From Gymnogyps californianus (Eukaryota > Chordata > Aves > Accipitriformes > Cathartidae), in contig NC_059477.1 in assembly GCF_018139145.2 (NCBI RefSeq), forward strand, positions 18,959,522 through 19,023,521: a stretch of 64,000 bases of DNA, written 5' to 3'. A model generated the notes under the pieces. It was not told the DNA's origin and searched no databases. It was given only the letters and a program-made list of their open reading frames with translations. Position numbers and translations under genes: made by a program. Position 1 is the stretch's first letter; the number at the start of each line of letters is the position of its first letter. This document shows, piece after piece, positions 48,544 to 62,160 of the stretch.

Positions 48544-49218
48544 TTTTATTTACTGTAATCTCAATACATATTTAATTTTTTTTTTTCTGAAGCTACATTT
48601 AAACCCCTTGTATCATTTAGGGAAAACGGCCAAAAAGCTGCCTGCTAGTGAGGGTTATTCCTTGCCATGCCATTGCAAGAGACATTCATTAAAAGCCCTT
48701 GGCTCTGTAGTTCTTGCTCTCTGACTGCCTCTTAGGACTGTGTCCTTTCTCAATTGCATCTCTGCGGCAGATCATTTGCACTCTCTTAGCCAGTTTTCAA
48801 ATAGGTGGTTCCCAAGATTTGTGTACCTCCCCAACCCCATTTTCTGAAGCGTCCAAGAGGCCTAATACTTCCCACACATTCATCAAATGATGCAGAAAGA
48901 TTTTCAGGTGGTTCTTGTTCCAAAGAAAGGTGCAGAATTTCACAGAAGCAGTAGGCAATTTAGATAAATTAAAATAAAAGATCTTTTATGAATGATATCC
49001 AGTAGAGGAAATTCACATGTTGAATGGAAAGCAGAAAGAAAACAGATTTAATATCTCTTTGCCAGCAGAGCACTGTAACTTCAAACCTTAATTAAACTAA
49101 ATGCATGACTGAATTAAATATATTGTTCTGAATGATCCTCGAGGTCAATGAAATTATTAACTGATTGATCTGCAAAGTAGGACAGGTGATGAATCAACCC
49201 AAATTTACTCAGTTTTCA
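48544..49218. other. AT-rich unique sequence
   Basis: No gene, repeat family or motif cluster is recognised here apart from short T and A runs. Confidence 0.5.
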
Positions 49219-49253
49219 CCCCCCCCCACCCCCCCCCACCCCACCCCCCCCCC
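49219..49253 (+). repeat. C-rich tract (C-runs separated by single A)
   Basis: C runs of 9, 9, 4 and 10 are separated by single A residues. The opposite strand is a G-rich sequence fitting the G-quadruplex pattern, and this strand could form an i-motif at low pH. Confidence 0.9.
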
Positions 49254-49416
49254 GGTGTAATTTGTTCTCAACACACTGGGTAAGTAGATAAAAATGGATA
49301 AGTCATTCTGCTGATAGGCTGCGAAAGTGTTCCTTCTATTTGTGCTAGTAGTGCCTAGGTGTTTCTCAGATTAATACCAGCACCTTTTTTTATCATGTAT
49401 ATTTTTGGGACGTTAA

Positions 49417-49434
49417 GGGGGGCCGGGGGGGGGG
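49417..49434 (+). repeat. G-rich tract (G6-CC-G10)
   Basis: GGGGGGCC followed by ten G residues lies about 165 bp downstream of the C-rich tract, so the two are complementary and could pair. Length variation is likely. Confidence 0.9.
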
Positions 49435-52400
49435 ACAGTGTAAATGACTGCAAGAAAATAAGTAGATCCCAGGTGTTTTATTCAGGTAGCCTAACCTGTA
49501 AACTGCAAATAAGGGGATGGTTACAGAGCAAATATCCTGGATTTCAGCATACCATAAATTAATAGCCCATTCAGTTAGTTACTATTCAGAGGTTCAGAAG
49601 CTCTTTCAGAGAATCAAATATTGTATGACTATACTTTTAATAGCGAATCAAGCCAAAAAGAAACCCAAGCAAGCCCCCAAACCAAATATTCCTATGCACC
49701 CTGAAAAAGATGAGACACAAAGGAGAACTAAATCTATATTTGCAATATTTCCATTGCTTTTCTGCTAGCCACAATTACGTTTCTGTAATCAAATAGAAGG
49801 TGAAAGAAAACATATAGCAATGCCTGATGCCATAAATAATGCATGAGTGGCTGTCTGAAACCGTGAAAAACAGTTAACAAACAGGCCAGTTTTGTGAAAT
49901 GTAGTCCTGTAATGCTGCCAAAGACAACGTCTGCCTAGATTATCTGTGTTGTAAGGGTTGGCTGTGTAAACTGAAGTCACCTGGGGACACGTTAAATTGT
50001 ACTCTTGAAGGTCTTAAAAATGTTCAAATGCTTTAGATCATAAATCAGCATCTTTTGATCACTTATTCCCCTACTTTCTTGGTCTCTGAGCCTGTCAAAT
50101 TTCAAAAGGTAAGTAGGGATTGGAAAATGAAAGAACATTTAAGTAAGGCATAGGCCAGAAATGATGACTTTTGTGAGTTTTGTTCTTCCTTGTGAATTGA
50201 CACAAAATGACAATTAATTAGGGAGAACTGCAAAAGGCAACTAGTGGTGTCATTCTCTAGATTGAGGTTTAAGGCCACTGGGGTCACTTACGATCTCAGA
50301 TTTATTTTCAAAATGACAGAGTGATTTAAGAATCTTGTGTTTTATTTTCAAAAGCGACTCTCTCCCGTAATGAGGTTTAGGTTCCAAGATCTCTTTTGAA
50401 ACCATACTTACGCACTTTACTGTATTTTAGGGCACATAAATGTAGGTTTCATATCTTTAAAGCAAAGTGAATTCAGGTGCCAAAATGCCTTCAAATATTT
50501 TACTCTACCTAGCTCTTGAGACCAGAAATTTAAGCTCCCAAGTCACTTCTTTTTTAAAGATTTTCACTCACTTCACATCCTTCTGATAGGATTAATTTCC
50601 GGTTAAAACCATCATGAATACTCAGTGGAATTCTTTGGGTGCATTAACACAGCTAAACAAGTTCATTTTCAGGTTTTACATCCCACAGATTCTACTTTGC
50701 AGGAAAATGCAACAAAGAAACACTTCTTATGTTTTCTTTGCAGAATAATCAGTCACATTTGTTTGCTTTGGAAAACTTATTTAATAATACTGCTTGTCTA
50801 GTGAGGCAGGGGATGGTGCATCTATATAAGCACACTGAACATGAGTCCATGCTAGATGAAAGCCAGTGCTCAGCCATTGGCATCTTATAATAAATCTGGC
50901 ACAGCACAGGAAAAAACTGTAACTCCCATCGCTTCCTGGTGGTATCAAAAGCCTCCTTGTTCCTGTGGTGGAGACAAGACAGCCTTGGCCACAAACCTGC
51001 CTGCCTGGGCAGAGCCCTCCATCCCATATCCTGCAGTGCAGCATTTGACACAGGTTTAGCAATTAAATCATTTGTGCTTCTCAGTAACAGAAGCAGGGGA
51101 TGTGAGTGGCAAGAGTGTGTGAATTGCAGGCAACTGAGGAGATAGGAGCCACAGGGCAAGGACCAGGGAGGGTGCTGATCTCCAGGCCCTGCACCTCTAC
51201 AGACAGGAGATACTACAAACACTGCTGATGTGAGACCTGTGTAGGTAAACCATCTGGATTTGATCTATAAGTACTGAATGCTCTGCCATATTCATGACAG
51301 CACTTAGACTGTTGCAAGATATATGAAATATATGGTGGAAAATTTTAAAATATACCAAAGCTGAAAACTGTGCTTGGCCCCTGGAAAACTGCAATTTACT
51401 CATTGGAAAAAAAAGTCTTAAAAGTCTGTTCAGCCCTACCTTTTCCTTTGCTTCAAACTCAGGATGAGTATAGTAAGTACAGGTTTTTTTCTTTCTTTTT
51501 TTATAATTCTTTGTTTCTCTACTCTTAGACCATAGCCTTTTGAATGTTTCTTGAAGGCAGTGTTTTTAGCAGTTAAGTTAGAAACAAAATAGAAGTGCAC
51601 TGCTTTTTCTGGGCAACTCATGAAAACTGATCTCACAGTAGTAAGGGTTTCAGAAATTGGTCCTGCTCCTTGGTGTGTGTACATAAACTGCCTCTTGGTG
51701 AAAAGGGCTGTGTGACATTTAGTTAAATGAGATTGATTGCATTAGATTATACAGATTCAATTAAATCATCTGTTATTCTGAAAGCAATGAATTCACACTG
51801 TTCATTAAGAATGTGAAAAACGGATGTTGTATCTGCCTTCCTTTATAACTTGCTCTGTTATAGTCTACCAGGACATGCTGAGCTGTAGCATAGTACATTG
51901 GTTTGGATTACATCAAATACTAAAATTCATCTTTATCTATTCTGTTCTTCTATGGAGATTGAAGCCCTTCCACGGCATTGTTGCAAAGCCAGAATGCTAA
52001 GGAGGCAGACTTATTTTGTTGGTTTTACTTAGCTACCATCCTTCTTTGCATCTGCAAGCAAAAATTTCAAAGGAAAACTCTTGTTCCAACAACTGCTAGA
52101 AACAACATTTCAGAAATTGGAACAGGCCCATGCAGTTACTCTCTCATTCCAGTCCAAATTGCTTTGGTCAGTCCCCCCAAATGCCAGCGTGGCAACCAAA
52201 AGGAGCAAACAGTTGTCATTTAGTCAGCAGTACATCATCCTCAGTAATACTGATGATATCAAGGCAAACCGAAGCCTACAAAGCCACACAAGGGTACAAT
52301 GGGGATGAGACCTTGACTTTACTCCTGCAGCAAACTGTCCAGTACCAGAAATTACTCCCCACAGTGGATCTTGGATTCTTTTGCAACCATGCAAGCATCC

Positions 52401-53669
52401 CAGAGATACCCATTATTACAAAGAAAACAATGATTCTTTTGTCCGATACAAAATCATCTTCCATATCCCGTAGACAGTTCTCTTCTGAATGGATTCAGTG
52501 GGCTAAAATCTTCTATAGTAGAATTTTATGAGTTATTTAAAGGAAAAATATCTCTTCTGTTTGCCTTTCAGAATTGTGTAAGTGATCCTTCTGGGGGGAT
52601 TGTAGATAATATGCTTCTGTCTGTTGTATGTGATTTTGTAATGCATAGGGTCCAACCAGTGTCTGCTCAGAGGCATAACCTGAATAGTGGAAATAAGTGT
52701 TTCTTTATACTGTAGATAAAGTAATTGCGAGTGCCTTGATAAAGAAGGTGATTGTAGCTGTGACTGAGCATACTGCTGGTAGCTCTTTATTAAGCAATAA
52801 GACAGCACACTGATCCCTCTTTAATCTTGGATAAACTCTACACTTCTTTTCCTGGTGATGGTAACAATCATTTTGAGCTCTTGTGGCATTTCAGTGTCAT
52901 ACTCCAAATAGGAAAGCAATTAACTCTTTGCTTTGATGGTAGTATTTAAGTCTATATCATTAATTTAAACCTTACTGACTGTGGATTGCCACACACAGTT
53001 AGCTTTAAGATGCATGCTGAATCAGGCTCCAAGAAGTACACAGGCTGAGTTCCCTTAATATTTGCAGCTTTAATGCAGTAAATTAAAATGTGATCAAATG
53101 ATAAATCACATTCATGCATTTGTTTACTTTTCTATGAAAAAAAATGCAACAGCTTGAATTTATGAATCAGATGATCCTTCTAGGGATTAGGTAATTCAGA
53201 GTCTTGAAATCAAATCTTGATCATATTTTTAGGGTAATGAATATAAATTATTAATCTATCTTTTCTTTCCTTTTTTTTAACCCAGTCCCTTAGAATAAAT
53301 GCTCAGTATAGTAAAATGGAGCTCTGATGTTTAGAGCCCTGGTGTATATCAACTCTTACTGCCTTTTCATATAATGTGAAGTGCAGCAATCATTCTGTGG
53401 TGTCAAAAACTGTTTGGGCTGTAAGACAGATGGGACTTTCAAAATTAAATGTACCTATGACTGTTTGCTACTATATATATAAAACGTCTCATTTAGTCTC
53501 ATCTGTGATTTTCCAAGAGGAAAATGTTAACACAAGTAATTTATCTCAGTCCTTCAGGTCTGGATCATTGAATGACCACCTCAAACAGGTCTAGCAATTG
53601 TGTTTCTATTTTTTTTTAATTAAACTTGGGGTTTTTGTCTGATTTATCATGAACCCTCTCATGCTCTTT

Positions 53670-53688
53670 TAAAAACAAACAAACAAAA
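53670..53688 (+). repeat. (AAAC)n microsatellite
   Basis: About four AAAC units (AAAAACAAACAAACAAAA) form a short simple repeat. Confidence 0.75.
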
Positions 53689-55643
53689 TTAAAATAACTA
53701 TCTCGTAACACAGAAACAAACAAATATTTCCTTTTTATTCCAGGTTTTGTTGGTTGGTAGGGTTTTTTTCAGACCTTAGTTTAGCGAGGGGTATATGTAA
53801 CTTTAAACTCTGGAGTCAAGTTCATCAATATAATACATAGGGCACATATAAAAATGCAAGAATATATATTTCAATATATAAAAACTCAAGAAGGTCTTTG
53901 GTCAATAGGACAGATGGTTGACCATCCCATCAGGTGCCTGGTTGAAGCTCAGAGAAGGGAGGAAGGGAAGACAAGGCTTATTGTATCTGAGATCAATCAA
54001 AAAGGAGACTTTTTCACAGCTATTCACCTGAGGAGTGAATCTTCTGTGTCCCTTGATACAGCAACTTCAGCAAGTAACTTTGCTGTTAACTCTCTTTGTA
54101 ATGGAGATAAGCAAGAGAGTTTTAGATCTACAACATGGAAAAGGGACATTTACTCATTTTAGGAGAAAATGGACTTTTCTCTGCCTTTTATGTAACAAAG
54201 TCAAATATATTTGCAATAATGAGGACTAGATGACAGAATAAATATTGATGCTTTAATTTTGTTTTCATTTAAGCAGAGGCTATTTTATGATAAAGTTAAA
54301 TTCTTTTTCTGTGTACTAATTCATTAAGAACTATTCACTTACCGACCTTTTGCAGAGTATAAGGATGGTTTGCTAGCAGACTTGGCTGCAATGTCTGATT
54401 CTTAGGCATGTGAGACACAGGAGTCTTAAAAACCAAACCGAATACTGGAAGTGTATAAATAATACAAGGACTTGCAACACATTCCTTCTATTGTAGTTTG
54501 TATGAAAATTCCTGCAGTGCTCTTTTATGCATAGTAGATTTTGTGGTGTTTATAAATATTTTAATGAATTACTATTGTCCTCCTGTAAAATAGCAATTTT
54601 ACTCTTTTATCTTTTCTCTACCGTGTTCTCTCCTCTCTGCGTCCTTCTCTCTGGAGTTACCATTGTGTTTTGTATTTCAGGATGTAATTTGTTCTGTATT
54701 TTTGTATTTAAACAGAAGTTTAAATACATTTTTCCACACACTTGTTTAATTATGTGAAGCTTTCCTCCTATGTTGATACTTTCTCTTAGAATTTTAAATG
54801 CAATAATCCAACAAATGGTGGATGATCCTAACTAAACTGCCTTTTTATCACTGTGAGGGCAGAAAAGGTTCTGACTATAAAAGTATCTTTGCGATTACTG
54901 GGGGAAAAAATGTTCCTGGAAAATACCTAAAAGAAAAAGAACAGCAGTCCCCGAGAGCTAATTAAGAAACATGTCCTACTCTCTATCTCCAACTGCCAGC
55001 CCCAGCCGCTTATGCTCACGGAAAGCTGCACTCCAATTACAGCAGGAACACCAGCACGCCGGCAGTGCTAGCACTGCACAAACAGAGTGAGGCATCGCTC
55101 TGAGAGTGGTGGCTGAAGAGTGGGGTGTTGGGAGCTCTGTTCCCAGGTCTGTCAGTAACTTACTGGTACAAAACTACCGTCGGGGCCAGTTGTAGAGGAC
55201 TAGAGCTGAAATGACAAGCCAAGCATCAGGGGGGAAAAATCAATTTACAAATGACAGTTGCCAATGGTAGGAAAATAGAAGGTTCTCAAATAGTGATTAA
55301 AAGCTGGAAATAATATTTCAGAGCCAAAGGAACAAGAACAACAGTGCTTTGTTTACTTCTTTATGGTACAAGTTTCTCTAAGTACCACTTTGGAAAAGGG
55401 TATTTTACAACAGTTAAGCCACAATCAAACTTCACAAAAATCAAAATAATTTCAGGCCCGATTAGTGATTTTCTGGCTTGAGGAAGCATGGCCATACAGA
55501 AACACGGACTACTTCATGTCATGCCCCTTCCCCTGTTCCGGTTTTCTCTGGTTCCCAAGCTGTACCTCTTTCTCTTTGCCTTTGAGCCCATGCCCCCAGC
55601 ACTGTGCACTCACCCCACCACGAAGCGCCGTTTGTTACAGGCC

Positions 55644-55675
55644 AAGGTCACGTTTCTGCAGAGGTCGCAGGGTCA
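55644..55675 (+). promoter_or_regulatory. Candidate nuclear-receptor response element (DR2 plus half-site)
   Basis: AGGTCG (55662-55667) and GGGTCA (55670-55675) are two hexamers in the same orientation with a 2-bp spacer, the DR2 layout used by RAR/RXR-type receptors. A third half-site, CAAGGTCA (55643-55650), lies 11 bp upstream and fits the extended monomer site. One base of the first DR2 hexamer departs from AGGTCA. Motif evidence only. Confidence 0.3.
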
Positions 55676-56011
55676 CCAGAATTCACATTTCTTTCTAGCC
55701 ACATGTCATTTCTCTCCTGGCATGGAAAAAGTAATTAGCTTTCCCCGTACACCCCCATACTGAGAACAGAGTTCTTCATTTCCTTTGAGAGGAAGGGTGC
55801 CGCTTCCTTTCTTTACTGGGTGAACATCAGCAAATGAAAATCATTACTGGGTTCACTCAATATATTTGTCAGGAGATATTTTAGCTGATTTCTTTCAAGT
55901 GAAGGGAAATTCCTTTCACAGGGCATTGCCTCACAAATGCTCAATCTGATGTTCAGAGGGAAAATGAAGCTGAAAATGATGACTTTCACGCAGTTGAGGT
56001 AGGAACCTTTT

Positions 56012-56068
56012 TAAGGCCAGATTCTATAAGAAGCAGGGCAATTTCCATTACATAGGTAGTTCCATTTA
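56012..56068. mobile_element. Possible palindromic MITE-like relic
   Basis: AAGGCCAGATTCTATAAG followed by AATTTCCATTACATAGGTAG resembles the 'GGGCCAGATTCTG...' end of sauropsid MITEs with a decayed interior. Tentative. Confidence 0.3.
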
Positions 56069-58621
56069 TTTTTGCACAAATGTCTGTATGTGGGAACATA
56101 CAGACCAAAGCTAAAGCCTTTTCCACTGCTTTCAGCCAAAACCATTATGCAGACTTCTTTCCCTTTCTCTAGGACCTTGTATTCCTACCAAACCAGTCAT
56201 CTTCCATTGTCATCTCAACCTTCTACAGACTGGATGAATTTGGAAGCAAAAATCCTGATTCTTCCCAACTCTAGCCATTATCCCAGGTGTTATCTGAAGT
56301 GTTCAGCTCTATATAAATAGCAGTGGGGACGTTCCTACACACAGGCCTCAAATACGGGCTGTTAATTAATCACCTCAATCTACCTTTGGTATTCTTATGG
56401 TGTGACAGTTTGACTACATCCACTCCATAGTATTAACAGATTATCAGCAGATAGATGAAGTTTCTCTGACTCAGACATTTCCTCCTTCTTTACTGGAACA
56501 ATGTGAGAGTTTCTAAATCTACACACGTGCAGATGAACATCAGAAGTCATTAGTGGTATGTCCTTGGCATAAATTTCAGAACAATCAGGAATTCACCCTA
56601 TGGCTCTTTCTTATTTTCTTTGACTAGTTGCCTTCTTTATTTCCTGTGAAGTGGTCTTTACTAGAGTAATATTACATATAATAAAGACAAATTTACATCA
56701 CTGAAGAGTACTAAAGAGTTTAATTACACATTTAGGATTAAAGGAGTGGAATCCATATTGTTGTATTATGCTAACAATCCTTACAAACGTCTTCTAGCAC
56801 TGCTGTACAATACCTTCTGTCATTTGAACAGTGCAACAGACTTTCACAGATAAATGGGATGTTTTCTTCCATTGATTGAAAGGCCATAACTTCCCATCTC
56901 ACCTACTACTTGTCACTTGAGATATGGCTATTTTCGCCTTTGAGGGATGGCCTTCTCTTTACCCATAATAAGCCAGGATACTGTTTGTCCAGCTTCTACT
57001 GAGAAATTCAAGGTAGTGTCATCGACCAAAATTCTTAGCTCAGTTACTCCACTAAATTTACTTCACTTCCTTGAACAGAACTAGTCTAATTTACACCACA
57101 GAGCAGAACTGATCATGTTTACTATTCTTGCTATTAACTCAAGGATTTTAAAAGCTCCAGTCAGAGCTCAGTTGTGCTTGGTGCTTCTTATCACACTGAT
57201 GGCATAACCCCTGATTCACGGCAGCTTAGTAGTAAAGTCTCTGATGAAGCAGGCATGTACACCTGCACTAAATTTATCACTTCCCTATGTAAAATCATTG
57301 TGACTACTTCCACAGGCAAAGTTGAGCAAGCACTCATTTGCCTAAAGCTGGTCATGGGTTAGTGGCTGTGCGGGAGAGAAGAGGATGATCAGCACATCAG
57401 TGGTGAAATGATGCACCTGTGTGACTTAATGAGATGGTAAGTAAACGTCAGTAGTGACTTCTAAATAAAAGGCTGCACTGACATTCCTACAAATTGGGGG
57501 GAGGGGGGAAGATGGGAGACCTTCATCTTGGACTTTAAGAGCTGAATTCAGTCTTCATATTTAGTACAACAGCTTTCCAAAGGGAGGATTCCTTTTTTTT
57601 AATGTGTATTTTCCTTTAATGAGGGAACATTTAACACTACAAGTGCATTACAACTAGAGAGATTTCCCTTCTTTCTGATTATAACTGTAATGACAAGAAC
57701 TGTTGAGACTTCTTACTTTCTCAAAGAAATGGATATTTTCAGCAAGGTTACCAATCTTACTCCTCTCCTCCCCCTCACTTCTGCACTGATATAAAGACTT
57801 AAACTTTACGGGACCTTATCCTGCCTGGTGTTTTTGGACTCTGCCTGATCAATAACTGCTTTTGTGAGGTGTTTGAGGGACTGCACTGCATCAAAAATGC
57901 AGGCATGCTGGAACAAACCTACTAATCACCTATTAGGAACTGCAGCAAGAAATGGACTGAAAGCTGTGGATTTAATTCATTATTTCCCAAAAATCCCTGA
58001 TCCCACTATGTCCCTGTCCTCCATGATTTGGTTTCTATGAAACAGGTTCAGATAGTAGGATGGAAAATCTGACATCTCCTAACTTATGGAATAAATCAAG
58101 AGTAATTTAAATGAAATCAGTAGTTCCATGGTCTACAAGCATAAGCAGAATAAAACTGCGACAGTTTGTGCTCTTAGGTGTACAAATGTAGACTTTAAGA
58201 ACATTTAAGGAAGTCAATGCAGTGTAAAATCATTTTTGCCACATATTTGTCTGAACTGTTATCTACATGGAAAATGAAAATCAAGCAGCACTATACTGAG
58301 AATTATGAACTTTAATAATCTCAGATCTATTATTTCAGATTCAGATATGACCAGCTTTCCAAGAGCTGAAAGTAATTAAGTTGCTATAGCTTACCATGAT
58401 GTAGAATTGTGTACAAAAATACTCCCTTCTGCAATGCTTAAACTCGGTATTTTACTTATACTGAAAAAATATGGGTCCCCAGTAACCAGTGAGCCTGCTG
58501 CTCAGCTCTGTGCAGGATTATTTTGTTGTTCTCTCCTATTTGGAAGAAGGGGCACAGAGCAAGAGGCATTTGCTGGATCCTAGGTTGTAAGGGCAGCTTC
58601 ACTACCAAGAACAGAAGAGTT

Positions 58622-58706
58622 AAGGCCAGATTTAGGCATGTTTCCTCACACTGAGTATTATCCGCCCTTCCCAAGTAATTTCATTGATTTCAGTAAGGAA
58701 GAATTG
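58622..58706. mobile_element. Decayed palindromic MITE-like element
   Basis: AAGGCCAGATTTAGG, then CTCACACTGAGTATTATCCG, then AAGTAATTTCATTGATTTCA and GTAAGG follows the remembered order 'GGGCCAGATTCTG...CTCACACTGAGTAGTACCTTACTCC...GAGTAGTCCCATTGATTTCAGTGGG' of an abundant sauropsid non-autonomous element. Only the left half and centre are recognisable. Confidence 0.5.
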
Positions 58707-61700
58707 TAGAGTGAAATGCTGCTTGGCATTAACAAGTAGAGTGGAACCTGACTTTCTAGATCCTCTGCTTTTAATAGAGCTACTTAATTTTGTCTTATAC
58801 AGCTACTTTTTTAAAAATTCTGACAGCTGTGCTTTGCCTTACATGTCTTTCAAAAGGCAGAGCGCTAAGCTAGCTGAAGAAAATGCTTCACAAATCTGAC
58901 ATGTTCCAACTATCCACATCAAAAGATAACTTTTTTATCTTCAATTTATTCTGCAAAAATACTCTGGGGGGCTTATTTCAAAAAATGAAAAATGGGCCAG
59001 CAGAAACAGTGGTGTACAGCTCCTATTTATCTGTTTTACAGCTATCAGTTTGATTGCTAGAGTAGCACTGGAGAAACTAGATGCTTTCTTGAACATCGTA
59101 TAACAAACATTCTATTAATACAAAGTGAAAATAAGTTAAAAGCAGAAAGATAAGCCTGAGATGCCAGATATTTTATTTTATGGACAGTAAAAGATTTGAC
59201 TCCTGAGATCTCTTGAATTTAGCTGCAGAGGATACTGCTCCTGTAACAAGGAAAGCAGAGTGGGTTTTTCATTCGCTGTAGTTCACACCTAGATATATTA
59301 ATGTAACCTGCAGTTGATTTCGGTGTGCATCCATGCAGCTGGCTGGGCATTGTAGGGGCAGAGGAGTGGGCATGCCGCTCGCTCTGCTGCCCAGGAACGG
59401 CAGCTCTGGCAGGGGCAGGGGGGCAAGGTCAGCCACTGCTCACACAGGAGTGCTCTCTCTTTTCCCAAACTTCCTCAGGCTAAATCAAATACACTTTCTA
59501 ATGGACTGTTACCTGAATTATCTCATAAAAAATTCAACGTGTTCTAGGCACCAGAAGCACAATTAAAAAGTCTTCTCTAATAGGAAATCAGGTATTTTTA
59601 ACAGCCCATTTCTTTGATCACAACAGTTAATTTAACCACTGCTGTCTGCTTCACATGGGCTGTGATCATTGAAGCTGTTGTATTTTCTGAGCAAAATGGG
59701 AAGTGCACGTAGGTACCTCTGCTTCTGTTACAGACACGTTGGAACAGCTTGGGGAGAATTCAAATCTGTCTGATGATCAAATTACAAACCAGCAATAACA
59801 GGATAAAGAAACACGTTTGATGCGTTATTGCAGTTAAGTGAGAGCAAGGGCAGTCATTAGAAGTCATGTGTATCCTGTCCTGCTACAGCTTTTAGAAAAA
59901 TCAGAAATCACTTAAAGTTTGTAAGACAACTAATTTTTTTTTAATGGGTTTTTTCCAACACTGCTTGTGTTTAAGGGATTGCCATCAGAAACAATCAGTG
60001 GAGAGTTAAACAAACTCCAAAAACAGCAAGTAAACCAGGACTTTTATGATATTTGAAATTTTCTCCTTTGTGGTAGAACTCTAGACTGCACACATGGTGC
60101 CTTCAGGACACCAACTGAGAATAAAGCTGCTTTCAGAGGCAGTAAGTGATTTCATTCTATTAATGTCCAGGTGATTTGTGGTGCCCATTACAGCATCACT
60201 AATGTGATGGCAAACATTTCCTGGGCATGCCATGTTTTCAATGTTCTGCAGAACATAGTCAGCTCAAGTGCTTGTACAGTGCCTGATTGGAAAAGACAGC
60301 CCCTGGGGTTCATTCTTTTCATTAGTCAAATACTAATTCTGAAACAAAAGGGGATCTTTTCATTTCCAAAGATGCTGAAATAAACCTAGCGTAAGGGAGC
60401 AGAAGGACAGAGTAAAAGAACATACAAAGCAGGTGTATAAGTCAACAGAAACAGTCACAGAAATTTTCTATATACTGTTCCTTTCATATAACTTTTGTCA
60501 TATGGTTGTTCCTTATTCTTCCTAGTTGAAAAAGCAAGTCAATATTTAAACTATGTGTATATATGTGTGTCACCATTTAATTATGTTAGAAAAGGAAAGG
60601 GCAAAATAAGGAATCTTATACTTTGAGTGGAAAATGGAGATCCTCCTGGCAAACATAAACAAATATGCCCACTGCAGACAGAGCCTTCAAGGATCTCACT
60701 TGACCACTGCCCTCCTCCAGGGAAAGTGAGTCAAACTTTATCTGTCTGAAGCCAAATAAAACTTGGGGCTAACTGATCAAAGTGCATCTATTCCTTATTG
60801 TTTTGCTCAATGGAGAGAACAAGGAAGTTATGCCCTGCGGGACTGGAAAGAGGCAGCTGGCTGCCTGAATCACAGCCTTCTCCACAGCTCCCAGCTCCGG
60901 CAAGCACTGGGACCCCTTGTGTGACAGCACCTCATCACTGTCCGTCACCAGGAGAAGCCCAGGCAGGGGCAGCAGACCTGAAGACCAGGCACTCTCTGTG
61001 GCTCAGACTCTTCACACACAGTACTGTTAATGCTAAGGAAAGTGGCATGGCATCTGCAGGAGATGATAACTGGGTGTGTGTTGGCTTGAGAAAGCACAAT
61101 TCAGAGGCAGCGGTGTTACAGATCCTGAGAGAACTGTACAGCCGGAAAAGCCTGGTTGTGCAGAGGAGCAGATGGGAGAGACAGATCCCTTGCATCTGCC
61201 TGTGATGCACGGAGCTGATTCAGAAGGCTCTGTTTCCTAGGAGGAGTGTATAGTGAAAGCTCCGTGTAGGTCAGTGTGTAGTGTTTCCTGAGGTTTCTCT
61301 CTGGGGCATTGCAGCAGGAGCGTAGGCTGCAACTGCAGATGAGACACAGACTCTGTGATACAGTGAATGAAGCTCTGGAACACAATGAAAACATGTAAAG
61401 GGACGAGCGCAACTGCAGGTCACTGAACAATCCTGCTAATTAGCTGTCTTTCTCCTACTGCCTTACCCTACACTTGCTTCCAACTAAAAAAGAAAGTAAG
61501 GTTTGGTTTGTCTTTTTAGTGGTATAGCAGAAGTAGCTATTCAGGAGCTGGAATAATTATCTAAAAGAATATGATTTTAGAATGAAAATATTATCACTTT
61601 ATAAACTCAGTCAAGATTTAGATTCTAGGTAAACCAAGAGAAACTTTAAAAAGGATGATAGGGTAAAATCAATATTGATTATTAGGAGTAAAAGTGCTAT

Positions 61701-62009
61701 AATTGAGGCCATAAAACCTTTTAAGATCCAGCTAAAATTTTCCAGTAAAGCTACAATAAATTATTCCTAAAGAAGTAGAATATTTGCATGGAATTCAATG
61801 TCATTATATCAGAGCCTGTTTAATGAAAAAAAAAGATTATTACTAATTCTGCCGTGAAGGCTATTACAAGAGGAGGATTAGCGCAGTTATTTTGGCAAGT
61901 TACCTTTTTCTACTAATATTTCATTGCATTCTACAAGAATCTACTTTTAAAATCTCTGCATGCTTTTAAGATCTCACTTTTCACTGCTGCTTGTTTTTCT
62001 GCTTCTTAG

Positions 62010-62160
62010 ACCTTTCAAATCTGACATATTAGCTCCCTTATTATAGCTCAGCAAGAGCAAGCCCTTTTAATTTATGGAGGGCCCTAATTTTTATAATCTG
62101 ATATCAGTACAGGCTGTAAATCTTTTTAATGATAAAATAAATGGAAATCTAACATGGCAT
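62010..62160. promoter_or_regulatory. Candidate non-coding regulatory element
   Basis: Repeat-free AT-rich sequence with CTTTTAATTTATGG, CCCTAATTTTTATAATC, TTTTTAATGATAAAATAAAT and other homeodomain-type cores. The composition suggests a conserved enhancer-like element, but nothing else in the sequence proves it. Confidence 0.22.

Larger units (their letters stand above)
42508..49218. other. Non-coding DNA with CR1 tail and MITE relic, no gene seen
   Basis: Contains the CR1 end at 44130 and the MITE-like end at 46005. AT-rich repeat-free sequence at about 45290-45480 has TAATTA/ATTAAT-type cores and could be regulatory. A 72-codon frame at 45713-45931 is unrecognised. Confidence 0.55.

Noticed and set aside
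50749..51222. 157-codon minus-strand frame with overlapping frames on both strands
   Set aside because: No recognisable family, no consistent splice sites, and several alternative frames are equally open. Could be part of a lncRNA, but nothing supports a protein.
52130..52531. 133-codon plus-strand frame with neighbours at 51978 and 52081
   Set aside because: Considered as a retrocopy or viral relic, but no motif, tail or target duplication was recognised, and three different frames compete.
60798..61205. 135-codon plus-strand frame
   Set aside because: Two minus-strand frames overlap it, the sequence is unrecognised and codon content reflects local GC. No supporting context.
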